64,000 nt of DNA from Seriola aureovittata (lineage: Eukaryota; Chordata; Actinopteri; Carangiformes; Carangidae): contig NC_079373.1 of the NCBI RefSeq assembly GCF_021018895.1, forward strand, positions 9,024,501-9,088,500, in the 5' to 3' direction. This document shows, one piece after another, positions 11,801 to 23,641 of the stretch. The position numbers and the translations under genes were made by a program. The notes below the pieces were generated by a model. It saw only the letters and a list, made by a program, of their open reading frames with translations. It had not been told where the DNA came from and ran no database searches. Position 1 is the stretch's first letter; every line of letters begins with the position of its first letter.

Positions 11801-14800
11801 GAAATGTTTCTTATGTCTTAAATGCCTGACTGGTTATGCTTTTAAACCATTGATGCCACCAAGTCACAGCATCAAGCTTTAGTCTAGTTTCCAAATGATG
11901 GTTCGACCTGTAGCTGTTTTATCCTGACTATTTGTTTTCATAAAACTGTGGCTGTTAGCATTATACACCATAATATTGACTATAATGGTGGTGACTTATT
12001 AATTTTAGCATTTTCTGCTGTTGCAGACATTGTAAATTGCCGCTGATAATAAAACTAGCAAAATGCTTAGGAGAGCTGCCCCCTCTTATTAGATTAGTCA
12101 ACATTTAGTCAATAAATGTTTTTTTGTTTTTTTTCATGGGAAATGAGCTATAATTCATTAGTCATTACTGAATGACGCATCTCTGGCTTTGCCGTAGTGC
12201 TCACAAATATGTGTTAGTTTATAACAAGATTTTAAAAGGTCTTCTACATGAAGACCATCCAGCTTCAAAAGAAAGACATGAGAGACAGTTTGAGGGATTT
12301 AGCCTGTTGCCGGACACCGCCATTTTAGTACACAAGGCTGAAAATAATGTACCCAAAATAAAAAGGTTACTGTTCTTGATCCCTTCGATTATAGTCATAA
12401 CCCTGCTCTTCTTTGAAAGGTAACTCTTTAAATTTTATAACCAGCAAGACAAAAGAATGAGTGTAAGAGATACTGAACCAAAGTTAGAGAGGCACAAACA
12501 GGGTAGAAATGTAGGTATGTTTGTCTCACCAATTTTTTTTTTGTTTTCACATAAAAATGGACTGTAAAGAGTTAGTATATTTTAAAAGGTTAAGAGAGGT
12601 CACAGATGTAGCTCTGCACCAGCCAATCAACTGATCAAGTCGAAGTCATGGGAATCTTATGGCTGTTAGTCGACTAAGAATTTCGGGGACAGCTCCATCA
12701 ACTTGTCTGTCTTCTTTCCTCACAGACACAATACCAGTGTCTTCCTCCACAGATTGGCAGGCGGCCTTTGGCTTCGGCTCATCCAGCAAACAGCAGGACG
12801 ACGACCTGGGCTTCGATCCTTTCGACGTCACCCGCAAGGCTTTGGCTGACCTGATAGAGAAGGAGCTGTCGGTGCAGGATCAGAGTCCCTCGTCCCCAGG
12901 GCCCCTTCCCCTGGGCAGCAATCATGGTCCCAGTCTGCCACCCCCCAACCCAAGCGCCGCCTCTCACCACTTCCCCAGTGGCCTACCACGACTCCCCCAG
13001 CTCCACCACAGAGCCATCTACAGCTCCTTCAGTTTCCCCGGCAGTCAGAACAGCCAGGCCAGTCAGCAGCAGCCAGCCGCCAGACACCCCTGGATGGGCG
13101 TCCCCACACGAAATAACCTCACACACTTGAACCACTCAGCCAGTGCTGCCTCACACAGTAACTTCCTGGACCTGAATCTGCCCCCTCAGCATAACACAGG
13201 GCTGGGAGGGATCCCCATCTCAGGTACCAGACACCTGGGTCACTGTGGCACCTTTTCTATGTCCTGTGGAAGTAGTTCATGTGAAAACAGAGATCAGATG
13301 TGTTACATAATGATGTTATTGAATGTCACAAAGTACGCACACTGCCATGCAGCATTGTGATACTTGTTTTGATTAACTTTTATTGACCTTACAGTGGAAA
13401 CAAAAACACTGGTAGATGCAGTTCTGCAGTCAACCACTAGTCTGTGATCAAAACACCTGAGAAGCTGACACATCTGTTTTTCTCTCCTCCCATACAGAAA
13501 ACAGTGGCTCTATAGACGGCTTAAATGTGAAAGAGTGGCAGGACGGCCTGAGAGCTCTCCTGCCCAACATCAATATCAACTTCGGGGGTCTCCCAAACTC
13601 CTCTTCCTCTTCATCCTCCTCATCCTCCAACAGTGTTAACCACATTGGTGGGCCAGCGGGGCCCGCAGGCATTTCACACAGCCTGAGCTGGGACGGCACA
13701 GCCAGTTGGATGGACCCTGCTATCATCACAGGTAGAAAGTCTAACTCAGTGAATCAGTATAGCAACAGAAATTTAATTAAGAAATTAATTGTTTAAGTAA
13801 TTTTTTAGGCAAATATGCCAAACATTTTCTGGTTCTAGCTTCAGTTTCATGTCATTATAAATTTAATTTAGGGTTGCAACTAACTTTTCTTTTACAATGA
13901 ATCTGCAGCTTAAATGCTCTTATTTGCTTGATCAATAAAATGTTACAAGATAATGAAACATGCTCATTACAGGTTTCTTAAGCCCTACCGATTGCTTTTG
14001 TTGTCCAACCAGCAGTTCATAAATCAAGAAAAACACATCGGAGAAGCTGTATTTTGGCATCTATGAAAAGTTACTTTGGTCATTGTTTAAAAGAGTTGTT
14101 AATTAGTCATTTAGTCAACTAATCCTTTCAGCTCGATATTGAATTTTGTGTTTTGAATAAGGTCACTTTGGCCTCTGGGAATTTGTAATGGCATTTTCAT
14201 TTTTTTCCTATGCTTTTATTGTCTTTATTGGACAATAAATTAATTAATAATCAGAAAGAATCGCTCCTGAAATGCTGTTAAGGCTTGTTCATGGTTTGTG
14301 TTTGTCCTGTGGACATGGACGCACTTCTGTTCATACTAGAATTGGGGGTGTGCCTAGGCGGACACATTCCACATATGTTGGCATCCTCCTAACAGCAAGG
14401 AGAAGCGCCCCTTTATTTGCTGTATTTGGCTAAACAACATGAAAAAGTCATAAAAGACAAACATTGTGTGTGTCTCCTTAAGAAGTACAGGACCGAGGAT
14501 GGGAAATGAACCATGCACACATGGTGCACAAAACAAACGTTTACTCGTCCGTCAGTAATCGCAGTGCGGACAGTCCGCATGGACTCAAATTTTAGGCACA
14601 AGGTTGACGTTGCAAACCTTGTGTGGATTTGGCTAGAAGAAAATTTTCGTCATGTGGACATGGTAACCATTAATTGGCTGTTGCAGCGTCACTTACATGA
14701 CAAAGGTGTCGGGCTATTTGGAACCTGATATAGGGAGTGTTTTATGAGATGTGGACAATACCAGAAACATCTTACAATATAAAAGCGTTTGGAATAATGT

Positions 14801-15775
14801 ATGTGATTGCGACAAGGAGTATTTTTTATTCTTTGTTATAATTGCTAATTTTGCAGTTTCTGCAGCTAGTGTAACTGTAATTCAAGCGAATGTCACAATT
14901 ACAAAGTTAGCTAGGACTGCAACTAACCATTAATTTCATTATAAATGAATCCACCAATTATTTTCTGAATTAAATATTTTAAGATTTTGCTGAAAGTGAA
15001 ATATTCAAAGTGCTGTTTGCCAGCTGTCCAAAACCTGAAGGTATTAGACATTTGACAAAAAAGCAGCAAATCCTCACATTTACAAAGCAGTGTGGTACTT
15101 TTGCTCTAATAATTACTCAAACGATTAATCGGTTATCAAAATATTTGATGATTAATTTTCTGCCAATCAACTAATCAATCAATCATTTCAGCTCGAAAGT
15201 CAGCTGTGTGAATCTTAACAGAGTAAATATCAATTGGAATTATTTATTACAATCTGACAATCTTGATTATTTTAAATAAAGCAACTTATGGTACAATGAG
15301 GCTAAATTGTCAACAAAACTAAACGAGCTTCACCATATTTGTATTTACTGCAGTGTGTTGAGAATGTATATGTTGAGAAGTGTCCCCACTGTATTTTTGT
15401 CATCACTCATCTATCCTGTGACCTCTTTCTCCCCCGCCTCCCCCCTCAGGCATCCCGGCCTCAGCAGGCAGCAGTTTAGACTGTCTCCAGGACGACAACC
15501 CACCACACTGGCTCAAGTCCCTGCAGGCACTCACAGAGATGGACGGCCCGGCGAGTTCAGCAGTGCCCACTCCCCAGCCCCTCCACAGCGGCCTCCTCGA
15601 CGCCCACCTCCCCCTCCACCACAGAGCTGCCGGCTGGGCTCCCTACCTGCCCCCTCCCACAGCCAACCCCGCCAGCCAGTTCCACTCCCCTCCCCCAGGC
15701 TTCCAGACCGCCTTCAGACCCCCGGGACAGCCCGCCACAGAGCTGCTACAGAGTGCCGCTGTGGACCGCCACTGA
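8813..15775 (+). CDS. cnot4: CCR4-NOT transcription complex subunit 4 (RING E3 ubiquitin ligase)
   Basis: Twelve coding exons: 8813-8986, 9366-9563, 9759-9845, 10223-10324, 10607-10732, 10824-10948, 11045-11251, 11367-11424, 11526-11781, 12726-13223, 13498-13731, 15450-15775; joins give 796 residues in frame. Residues 14-56 are the C4C4 RING (C14, C17, C31, C33, C38, C41, C53, C56), the unusual all-Cys RING typical of CNOT4/Not4. A lysine-rich coiled coil follows (about 74-95), then an RRM (about 108-187) and a CX8CX4CX3H zinc finger (C196, C205, C210, H214). The remaining 580 residues are disordered and Pro/Ser-rich, with a short conserved DPFDVTRKALADLIEKEL helix in exon 12726-13223 and a 10-Ser run in exon 13498-13731. 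CNOT4 with E2 UBE2D partners ubiquitinates ribosome- and mRNA decay-associated targets. The Met at 8813 starts the conserved N-terminus 49 bases into the exon. It is slightly longer than the mammalian isoforms I know. Confidence 0.97.
10080..10182 (-). repeat. Terminal fragment of TIR repeat family A
   Basis: Short copy ending ttgctaattgtagccctag at 10182, the reversed family terminus, 40 bases before cnot4 exon 10223-10324. Confidence 0.5.
13866..14140 (+). repeat. TIR repeat family A copy in cnot4 intron
   Basis: Starts ttagggttgcaactaac and ends tcaactaatcctttcagctc, the two family termini, about 275 bases apart. The interior is diverged. Confidence 0.65.
14911..15196 (+). repeat. TIR repeat family A, best-preserved copy
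   Basis: Starts taggactgcaactaacc and ends aatcaatcatttcagctc. The interior has agcagcaaatcctcacattt and acgattaatcggttatcaaa. This is a nonautonomous element with no coding capacity. Its termini are imperfect inverted repeats of the type TAGRRCTGCAAC / GTTGCAGCTCTA. It lies in the 1.7-kb intron before the last cnot4 exon. Confidence 0.75.
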
Positions 15776-17430
15776 ACACAGACTACAGCAGACACCCATC
15801 CATTCCCCCACTATCACTTTATACCCACTCATCCTGTACCCTGCTCCCCCTCCCCCCAATGCAATACACACCAATCTGCAGAGTATGAAAAATTATTAAC
15901 AAAGTAACAAACATGCTTTCTTCTTTTTCTCTTCCTCCTTCCTTTTTGTCTACTCTGAAGGCCTATTTGTTTTTGTTTTTGTTTGTGGCACACGAGTTAT
16001 CAGTACCCTTTGTCTGCTACCATCACCACTCCTTAGACCTAGTTCTGGGCGTAACATGGGGATTCATTGTGTCGCTTGCTATTTATGGAGAGCACAAGAA
16101 ACAGTAAAGCATTGAGCGCCCAGTGGTGGCACAAGAGTTCACAAACTCCACAAACTGGCGATGAAACAAATTAGCTGAAGTGAGGTCTTTTTTAAAAGTA
16201 ACTAATGAGTAAGCATGAACAACATTTGTGTTTTTTGAAAGTTGAAGTCGCGATTAGTTTTTGAGGAATGAAGCAAGCTGTGAATCTGCTCTTTGAAGCT
16301 TTGCCCCAAAGACCCTCATTCTCCCCACTTTAACAGGAGACTGTGAAACGGTTAACTCTTACAGCTGAGTTGTGAATAAGACGAGGTGAGAGAGAGAAAG
16401 AAAAAGGGGTTGGCATTTAGCTTTTTTGAGAGTGGTTTTTAAAAAAAAAAATGCAAAAAAAGTTAAAAAAAGCAGCTGAGATTTGGTGAGTAGAGAGTGA
16501 ATGCAGATGACACAGGGGAGTTGAGGGCACAGGCTATGCATGGGCTCCCTGTTAGGTAGGGACACAAATGGTCTGCTTGAGAGGCCACTTGGCCCACATT
16601 CCCTTTAGTGGAGGGCTCCCACTGGCCCCGTCCTGCTGGAGGGAAAATTTTGCTGAACCTCTGTATCAGAGGATAGAGCACTGCCTAACCGCAGGGAGCC
16701 AGGGCTTTGGGAGATCGTGGCACTCATCCTGTGCACTAGGGTTAGACTCTTACTCAAAGTGCCACTGTGTGGTACCCACAGTAGCTAGCCCTAACATGGA
16801 CAGCCACCAAGTAGACAGGACAATGACTAAATGAACGAGGAAACGTCAAAAATACTAATGAGGGTAGCAAAAGGGTTAACAGGTCCCTTTGTTTGACCCA
16901 CGAGGGCTTAAACGAGGCCTTAAAATGGACAGATGAGAGAAAGGAGCTCGAGTGATTGGAAGGGGAGCCTTGCGTTAACGATTGCTGAAAAATATGCAAT
17001 ATTGTATTTGACTTCGGCAACTGTATGTGAGTGTGTGTCACAAAGGAAGGTGCTGCAAGACAATACCAAGTACTGTAGTAGTGATTTAAGGAGCTCTCAG
17101 CCTTTAGGATTTGAGATCGACCTCTCCGACCACCGCCTTTTTTCTTTTTGAAGTCTTAATTCTGATCCGTGTTTGCTCTGTCTCTCTCTTTCTCTCTCTC
17201 TCTCTCTTATCACCCCCCACCCCACCCCCAACCTCCCTCCCTCCTGCTGTTCTCTATTTAACAGTATTCACAAAAATGAACAAACTCATCCAGGAGAAAC
17301 CAACACAGAGTCATACAATGGGTTTTAACATGATGTTGCGAGGAAAAAAAAACAAATTGAGGCGCTTAAAAGGAAGTGAACTGTCCTCTGCAGGTCTGGA
17401 AAAATGAACCTTAAATAAAACTGAAGTCAG
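15776..17430 (+). other. cnot4: cnot4 3'UTR
   Basis: Starts after the TGA at 15773-15775. It contains a pyrimidine tract (about 17180-17250) and ends near the polyadenylation signal aataaa at 17414-17419, the first canonical signal downstream and followed by a GT-rich segment (ggtgtttgtctgctgttgtg). The small open frames inside have no recognisable product. Confidence 0.7.
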
Positions 17431-19949
17431 AGCTGGTGTTTGTCTGCTGTTGTGTTCTCACCATCCTGACTCAAACATGTGCACTTATGAATATTTAAAC
17501 TTCAAAGTACTCACCACCATACTGTATATCAGCCCAATCTTAGAAGGGTCACTATGAATACTCTTGTTTCTTATTCCAATGTCTTCCACTAGGGGGCAGA
17601 TCACTTTCTGTCAGTGATGAAGCTCTGCAGTCAAACTTGAGTCGAATGAAAACACACAAGGTTACACGCAATGACACTCAGACACTACAGTTTTTCAGAT
17701 GCATGTTTTTCCCTGCTAAATATCTATTTCAACAAATCTTATGTTATTTGGCACATTCAATCATTCCATGCAAAGTTGATGCAGATCAGAAGGAGGCGAT
17801 ATCATATTTTTCAGTGCCATAGCAGCACGTGTGAATATCACAGTCCTTCAGTTTGCAGCTCTGCACTCTCACCGGCCAATGCAGCAGTAAGATACCTGCA
17901 GCAGAGACTTTTTTTTTTGTCCTGTAGGACTTATGACAGACACAAGGAGGAGCACAGTCAGTACTCATACAGCTTCCCTATTTCTGCAGTTAGGTTTCTG
18001 AGTCAGATGCATCTTGATATATTTATCTCTATAGATTCCTGATTCTAGACTGGAATCAGACACATAATTTGAAATGTTGTCTTTTTTTGTTGGCCAACAC
18101 AAAGTTGGTCTTGGTTCAGCTGCAACTAAAGATTATTTTCAATAACAATAAAACATTAAGTCCAGGGGTTGTCAGAGTCTGACAATGTGACCCTCACCTC
18201 TGATAAAATTGAGGCAACTGCGCTGCACCACTACAATTTCCATAATTGTGGACTTTGGGGAATATAAACAAAGTAAAAAAAAGTGTTTTTGCTGTTGTTT
18301 CTTTTGTTTTTTCCCACCTTATTTCAGTTTCAGTGAACAAATGAAAGAATTGGGGAATAATAAATAAAAACAAAAAATAGAGAAAAATAAAGTTTACGAA
18401 ATAAATAACTAGATGACAATTATTTAAATGTTAATGTAGGCAAAAACAACAACAAAAAAAACAATTGTTACAGACATAAACATTTTTTTAAGGCTTTTTG
18501 TTTTTTGCAAAATTCAGTCGTTTTGAATAAACTTAAATGTTTTTAAGAAAATAGACAACATAAGTTTGCTTCCACATATGACTCTTAAAACTAAATTTAT
18601 TCAAGAAAACTAAATTAAGCATGCAGTCATTTCATCAGTAATGGGTGTAGTGTGTGGATATGTGAACATGTAAAAGCATAAGAAAACCAGTTCAATCAAA
18701 CCAAGTAACCTAAAAGGAGAAGGACTGCTCAGGCACAGCAGGTGTCAGCGATCACATCTAATGAGCCACTCCCCAGATCCTAACACCCAGGAAATTGGTC
18801 TTGAGGCCTAGAGGCCGTCACAATGGGATATGTGGCAAATCAAATAATAAAGTATAAATACATTTTTAAGAATTACGTTTGTTTTTTGGATGGGTCTATG
18901 AAAATTGTCAAATTCAAATAACATGTTACAGTAATACAAACAAAACTGGCAAGGTATACTGGTGGACCTGTTTCAGACGGAGCTTTACGACATGAACACA
19001 GGAAGTACGTTTCCATGGAGACAGTTAGCTAAGCTCCTTTAGCTACAGGCTATGGGCCACAAGTTGAACCCTGTTTTTTAAAGCCACTATTTGCTTAAAT
19101 TTTGGCAAGTGGCACCATTAAAAAGTTAGCCAAATTAGCTATTAGCAATTCCTGTTTACAGTGTACCCGTGAATGTACGGATAACTATCTCTGAACTAAT
19201 TTGATACTGGAGGAAAATGTAAAACCTCATTCTGCTGTTATAAGGAGCGTCTTTTCTATGATTTCTCCGCGAATTTCTGGATATTTATTCATGATGGAAC
19301 ATGGGACATGGCGGCATCCCCGGGAAGTGTAAGTCACACTGAATCTCAAAATATGTGTGTCATGTCTGTGTGTAAAAATTTTACTGAGTTATATCTCCGA
19401 GAATTAGTGCCCATTTTGGTGCAACTTGCAGCTCAAGTCTCAAGTCTGTTTATATAATGCTTGTACACTCTAGGTGAGTAATGAGTCCAGGCTCATTTCG
19501 GTTTTATTTTTTTTACAGACTTTCTATGCATTGCTTGTTCAGCTGCTTTTAAACTGCCCCTAATCCACATGCATGGTGTGGTGTTTTATTGTGTTAGCTA
19601 TAAAACTAATTTAGCATTTTGTCAAGTAGTATGAATCTGTCAGTAACCCAAAATACAGGACAGCTGGCAAGTGCCTCTAAAAGTCTCTAGTCATAATCAC
19701 TCAAAATATTATAGAACAGCTGAGGTTGTAAAATATATTGTTTTAGTATTCATACAAATACAACAGCAAAAAATGTAAGAATTAAAACTAATACTCCTTC
19801 TATTTATGTGTAAAGTCGTTTATCACATATTGGGCATCTTTCAATGAAAGACTATGTATGCCTGCAAATCACTGTATTTATTAATAATTGAAAGCCACAT
19901 CATCCACCATTCACATCATGTTTCTTAGCTCAGACTCCAGACAGCCAAA

Positions 19950-20042
19950 ATGACTTAACGATTATCTGATTATCAAAATAGTTGACATTTTTCATTTTTC
20001 AGTCGATTGTCTAATGGATTGTTAATCATTTCAGCTCTTCTT
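19950..20042 (+). repeat. Terminal fragment of TIR repeat family A
   Basis: Contains cgattatctgattatcaaaa and ends gttaatcatttcagctct, matching the right end of the 14911 copy. Confidence 0.55.
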
Positions 20043-21488
20043 CTGGACTAACTGGACATGTAGTTGAAACTGACACCATCCGGTTCTGCTGCGGGGGCTG
20101 TTGAGCCCCCCCCACCCTGTTTTCTGGCTCAAGGTGCTGAGGAGGCATCAGCCGAGGAAGGTGAGTGTGTGTGAATAATGCAGGCAGGCAGCAGATTCAG
20201 GGGCTGTGACAATGAGTCAGCAGCAACACAGAAGGGGGAGCTCTGCTGAGAGTGTTCCCGGACCAACACACACTCATGCAGACATTGCACCGAAACATAA
20301 TGGAGGTATCTTTGTGATGATGCATGCCTGACACATTCAAGAATAGCATCTGTTTATTTTCTACTGGTACAGAAAATAACTCCAGTGTTTGGTTTCTTTC
20401 TGCTCTACTGGAAAAAGACTGGCACTAAAATTGCCCTAAAAGCATGCTGGACTTAATCATTAAGTGCTTTAAGACAGACAGTGTTGTCAATGATTAGTTT
20501 ATTGATTTGCCTGCTTTGCTGTATCTGCATATTTATGTTCATTATCATCAAGGGCATAGAGGAGGACTGGGGAGTGAGCATGAATGATGAAGCAAAAGAG
20601 ATGAGAGGTAATTCATACAGAGGAATCACCTTTTAGTGGTAAAGCCCTGTGTATAACAGTAGATACAGTAAATTCTTATTTAATTTGAACGGGTCAGAAA
20701 GTCAGTAAATCTCTACAAACAGCATTTAACTATGGCCAGGTGTTACATCAGGACAAGCAGAAAAAGTCCTGAAATTTCACTCTTGTCCTCTGCAGGGGTT
20801 CAGTCTGTTAAACTGCTGAAATCTTGCTTTCCTTGAGGACTGCAGCTACAGCAAGAGGGCATGTGGAGAGGGCACAGTAGCTGCAGTGGCTGCTGCTCTA
20901 GCAAGCTGTGTGTACTTGGTGGCCTGGATGGATTATGAGACAATATCCCCAGACACCTAGACTGCAGCTGTGTTGTTTGTCATAGTTTTGTTTCTCTTTC
21001 AGTGACATTTTGCAGGTGAACCAGGCCTCTCAGATGCTGTTGCTGCCTTAAGCCTTCTGCAACAGCAGATCCACACTGACACTTCTTTGCATGGATATTA
21101 GTCCTAATACTCCAGCATACTATATAAAGTATTGTAGTAAACCATCTAAGAGAGTCTGCAGGTTACAACAGGGACTTGGGGTGAAACAGCAAGCCTTATT
21201 AATATTTTCTCCGGACCTCTCTCCCCTTCAAAAACTGCAGTACAGCATCTCTATAAGTTAATTTAATTAATTTGAGGGGAGCTGACCTTGTGTGCCTCTC
21301 CAAACCCTGTTTTGTATTTGTTTGTTTCAGACAGAAGGACTGTTTAAGGGCTTTTCATGTTTTTATATTGGATAAATAAGGACTGGTATTTGGTATATGG
21401 ATTTGTTTATTAGTTTTTGTCAAGAACATTGTCAAGGATGAGAAAAAAATTAAACAAACCTCCTGAGCTCTCTCCTAACCCTGGGGTG

Positions 21489-21560
21489 CTCCAGTAGCTC
21501 ACGTGGTACAGCATGTACTGTAAAGTCCTTACCACGGCGGCCCCCTGACCCCGTGGGCCC
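21489..21560 (+). repeat. tRNA-derived SINE head fragment
   Basis: ccagtagctcacgtggtaca resembles a Pol III A box (tagctcannnggta), followed by gtccttaccacggcggcccc, a phrase I know from a common fish tRNA-derived SINE. The B box (ggttcgaatcc) is missing. This is therefore a truncated element, not a tRNA gene. Confidence 0.5.
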
Positions 21561-21711
21561 CTGAGGCTGTGCTCAATGGTCCTGTTCAGTAATCCATCCA
21601 TGCTGAGACAATATCTTACACAAACCGAATTTAATTCTGTAAATTTAAATAACAGCTGGAAAAATTTAGTTGTTCAAGACAGTGGGGACGTACATGCACT
21701 GTGTATGTATT

Positions 21712-21783
21712 TATACAGTGTGGTCCGAAAGTCTGAGACCACTTTCCCATTCACTTGAATGAGAAAGTGGTCTCAGACTTTTT
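21712..21783. repeat. Near-perfect palindromic (fold-back) element
   Basis: Two 26-base arms, 21728-21753 and 21756-21781, are reverse complements with one mismatch and a 2-base loop. The core word is gtctgagaccacttt. It is preceded by tatacagtgtggtccg, which looks like a Tc1/mariner-type end next to a TA. The matching right end is missing after the second arm. It is probably a truncated miniature fold-back transposon. Confidence 0.8.
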
Positions 21784-21964
21784 CCTGGCCCTGGTCTGGC
21801 TCTCTGCATGGGAAACCTGCAGGGACTGCTCTCAGCAGAAAGCACTCTCTCCATTTGTCAGCCTTTGACAAGCTCTCTCACCAGTGCAGCTGCCTGCACT
21901 GCAAAAAATTACAGTTTTGACAAGTTATTTAGTCTCATTGAGCTTATATTATGTTAAAACTTAT

Positions 21965-22218
21965 ATTAGAGCTGAAATAATTTGACAGTTAATCATTTAG
22001 TTGGATGGAAAAAATGATCAGCAACTTTGGTAATTTTTTTTTTTTTTTGTAGCCAAAACCGCATTTGATAACTTTTCTCCATTGTTGTAAATTGAATATA
22101 TTTAGGTTCTGGACTGATGAAAATATTAAAATATATATTTGATGACAAGCCTCGACTGTTTTTAAAGACCATATTCAAGAAACTAATCAGCATAACAATC
22201 AATAAGGATTATTGTGTA
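21965..22218 (-). repeat. TIR repeat family A copy
   Basis: Starts ttagagctgaaataatttga and continues with the degraded family interior (ggttctggactgatg) and aaactaatcagcataac. Interrupted by a T run at 22026-22039. Confidence 0.55.
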
Positions 22219-23093
22219 TAATATATTATTAATAGTTTAAGTCCTAATTGAATCATTGAAAGTCATATTTAAAAATTACAGACGTGTTAGATAATTCCAG
22301 TTCCCCTGAGGGCTTAGCATTCATTTTCTTGAGACAAATGGCAATTTTATGAAACAAGAAAAGAAATAAAGAAAAACAGTTCAAGTCAACTGACACTCAA
22401 AATCCATTTTATTTAGCTTTCTAAAAAGTCATATTTAGAAGAGACTCAGCTAAAGATTGAATCGCACAATGAGTTGGATATTTTTTGTAGTGTGCTCAAC
22501 TCTCAACTGACCCACACAAGCCTTTACTGTAAATTCCACCAGCAGTCCAGTTAATGTGTCCTGGCCAGGAAAACTGACATGCTCCTCCATCATCGTACAA
22601 TAGGTAATGGCTCTGCTGTATGGGGTCTTTATGTAGTGTAACAGTGGACAGTGGTTTATGTCCAACAATGTCTCCGTGTCCTCTCCTGCAACCTCAGGAA
22701 AAAGACTCATCCCATGCTTGGTTCATTTTCCTAAGACATGACAGCTTTTCATGAGTCATCAGTATTTAACTTGAACATCATAACCTTATATACCACAATA
22801 AGGTTAAGTTTTGTTTTAATAAGCTCAAACTTTTTCCAACAGAAATTTAAGAACTCATACTCATTCAATAGTGTGTTGGAAGACAGACCATAGATCATGG
22901 CCAGATTAAACTCCTACAAAGCAAAAATTTGTTGCTGGGTCCATATTGACTATTTTGCTATTGCCACATAGCCAACTTCAGCATTAACAGTGTTTACTTA
23001 CCAGTCTAAAAGAAACGTTGCAACGTCAGCATCAAACTTCATCCCTTTTTTTCGCCAAGAGCTATCTCCAGCAGTGGAAAACAACTCTTGTTT

Positions 23094-23169
23094 CTATCAC
23101 TTCTTTTCTTCTTCTGAAGTTAGCATGCTAACCAGCTAGCACCGGCCCGTCTTGTCACTTTCCAATAGC
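23094..23169 (-). repeat. Repeat family B, inverted partner of 26672-26749
   Basis: The segment with gttagcatgctaaccagcta and ggcccgtcttg is the reverse complement of 26672-26749 with scattered mismatches over about 75 bases. The pair lies 3.5 kb apart in inverted orientation. Confidence 0.7.
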
Positions 23170-23439
23170 GTCTCACTGTATCCTCTGATCTGCCGTAAAG
23201 AAGTGCTGCTCAGACAATGTATTATAACCTCTTTTATTATGGCTGAAACTCTTGTCAAGCGACAATCACTACCACCCGTTCCTGGGAAGAAACCATGTTC
23301 GGTGGCTGAGAAAAGTTACAAGCCTCTTTAAAGTATAAATCTAGATTTTGAAACATGGCCTCTCTTCAAGACCTGGGCCATAAGATGAAGGATGTAGGAC
23401 TTGTTAAAGTTGTGGTTTTATAGAGGGTGGTTGTTAATT

Positions 23440-23641
23440 AGTGTTAATTGCCTCTTTGGATATAGCCAGGCTAACTGTTCCCTCCTCTTTCCAGTCTTTG
23501 TGCTAAGCTAAGCTAACTGGCTGCTGGCTCCAGCTTCATATTTGTCTTACAGACACGAAAGTGGTATCAATCGTCTCATCTAACTCTCAGCACGAAAGTG
23601 AATAAATGTTTCCCAAAATGTCAAACTACTCCTTTAATAGA
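23440..23641 (-). repeat. Dispersed fish repeat ending ttaaaggag (family C)
   Basis: Contains gtgctaagctaagctaactg, cttcatatttgtcttacaga and ends caaactactcctttaa. On the minus strand this reads as a common fish element that begins ttaaaggaatagttcgacat. The call is from general familiarity. Confidence 0.6.

Noticed and set aside
15307..15888. 193-codon Pro-rich + strand frame
   Set aside because: Overlaps the last cnot4 exon in another frame; the cnot4 frame is the conserved one ending LLQSAAVDRH.
21489..21560. A tRNA gene
   Set aside because: Only an A-box-like start is present; there is no B box and no cloverleaf, so it is treated as a SINE fragment.
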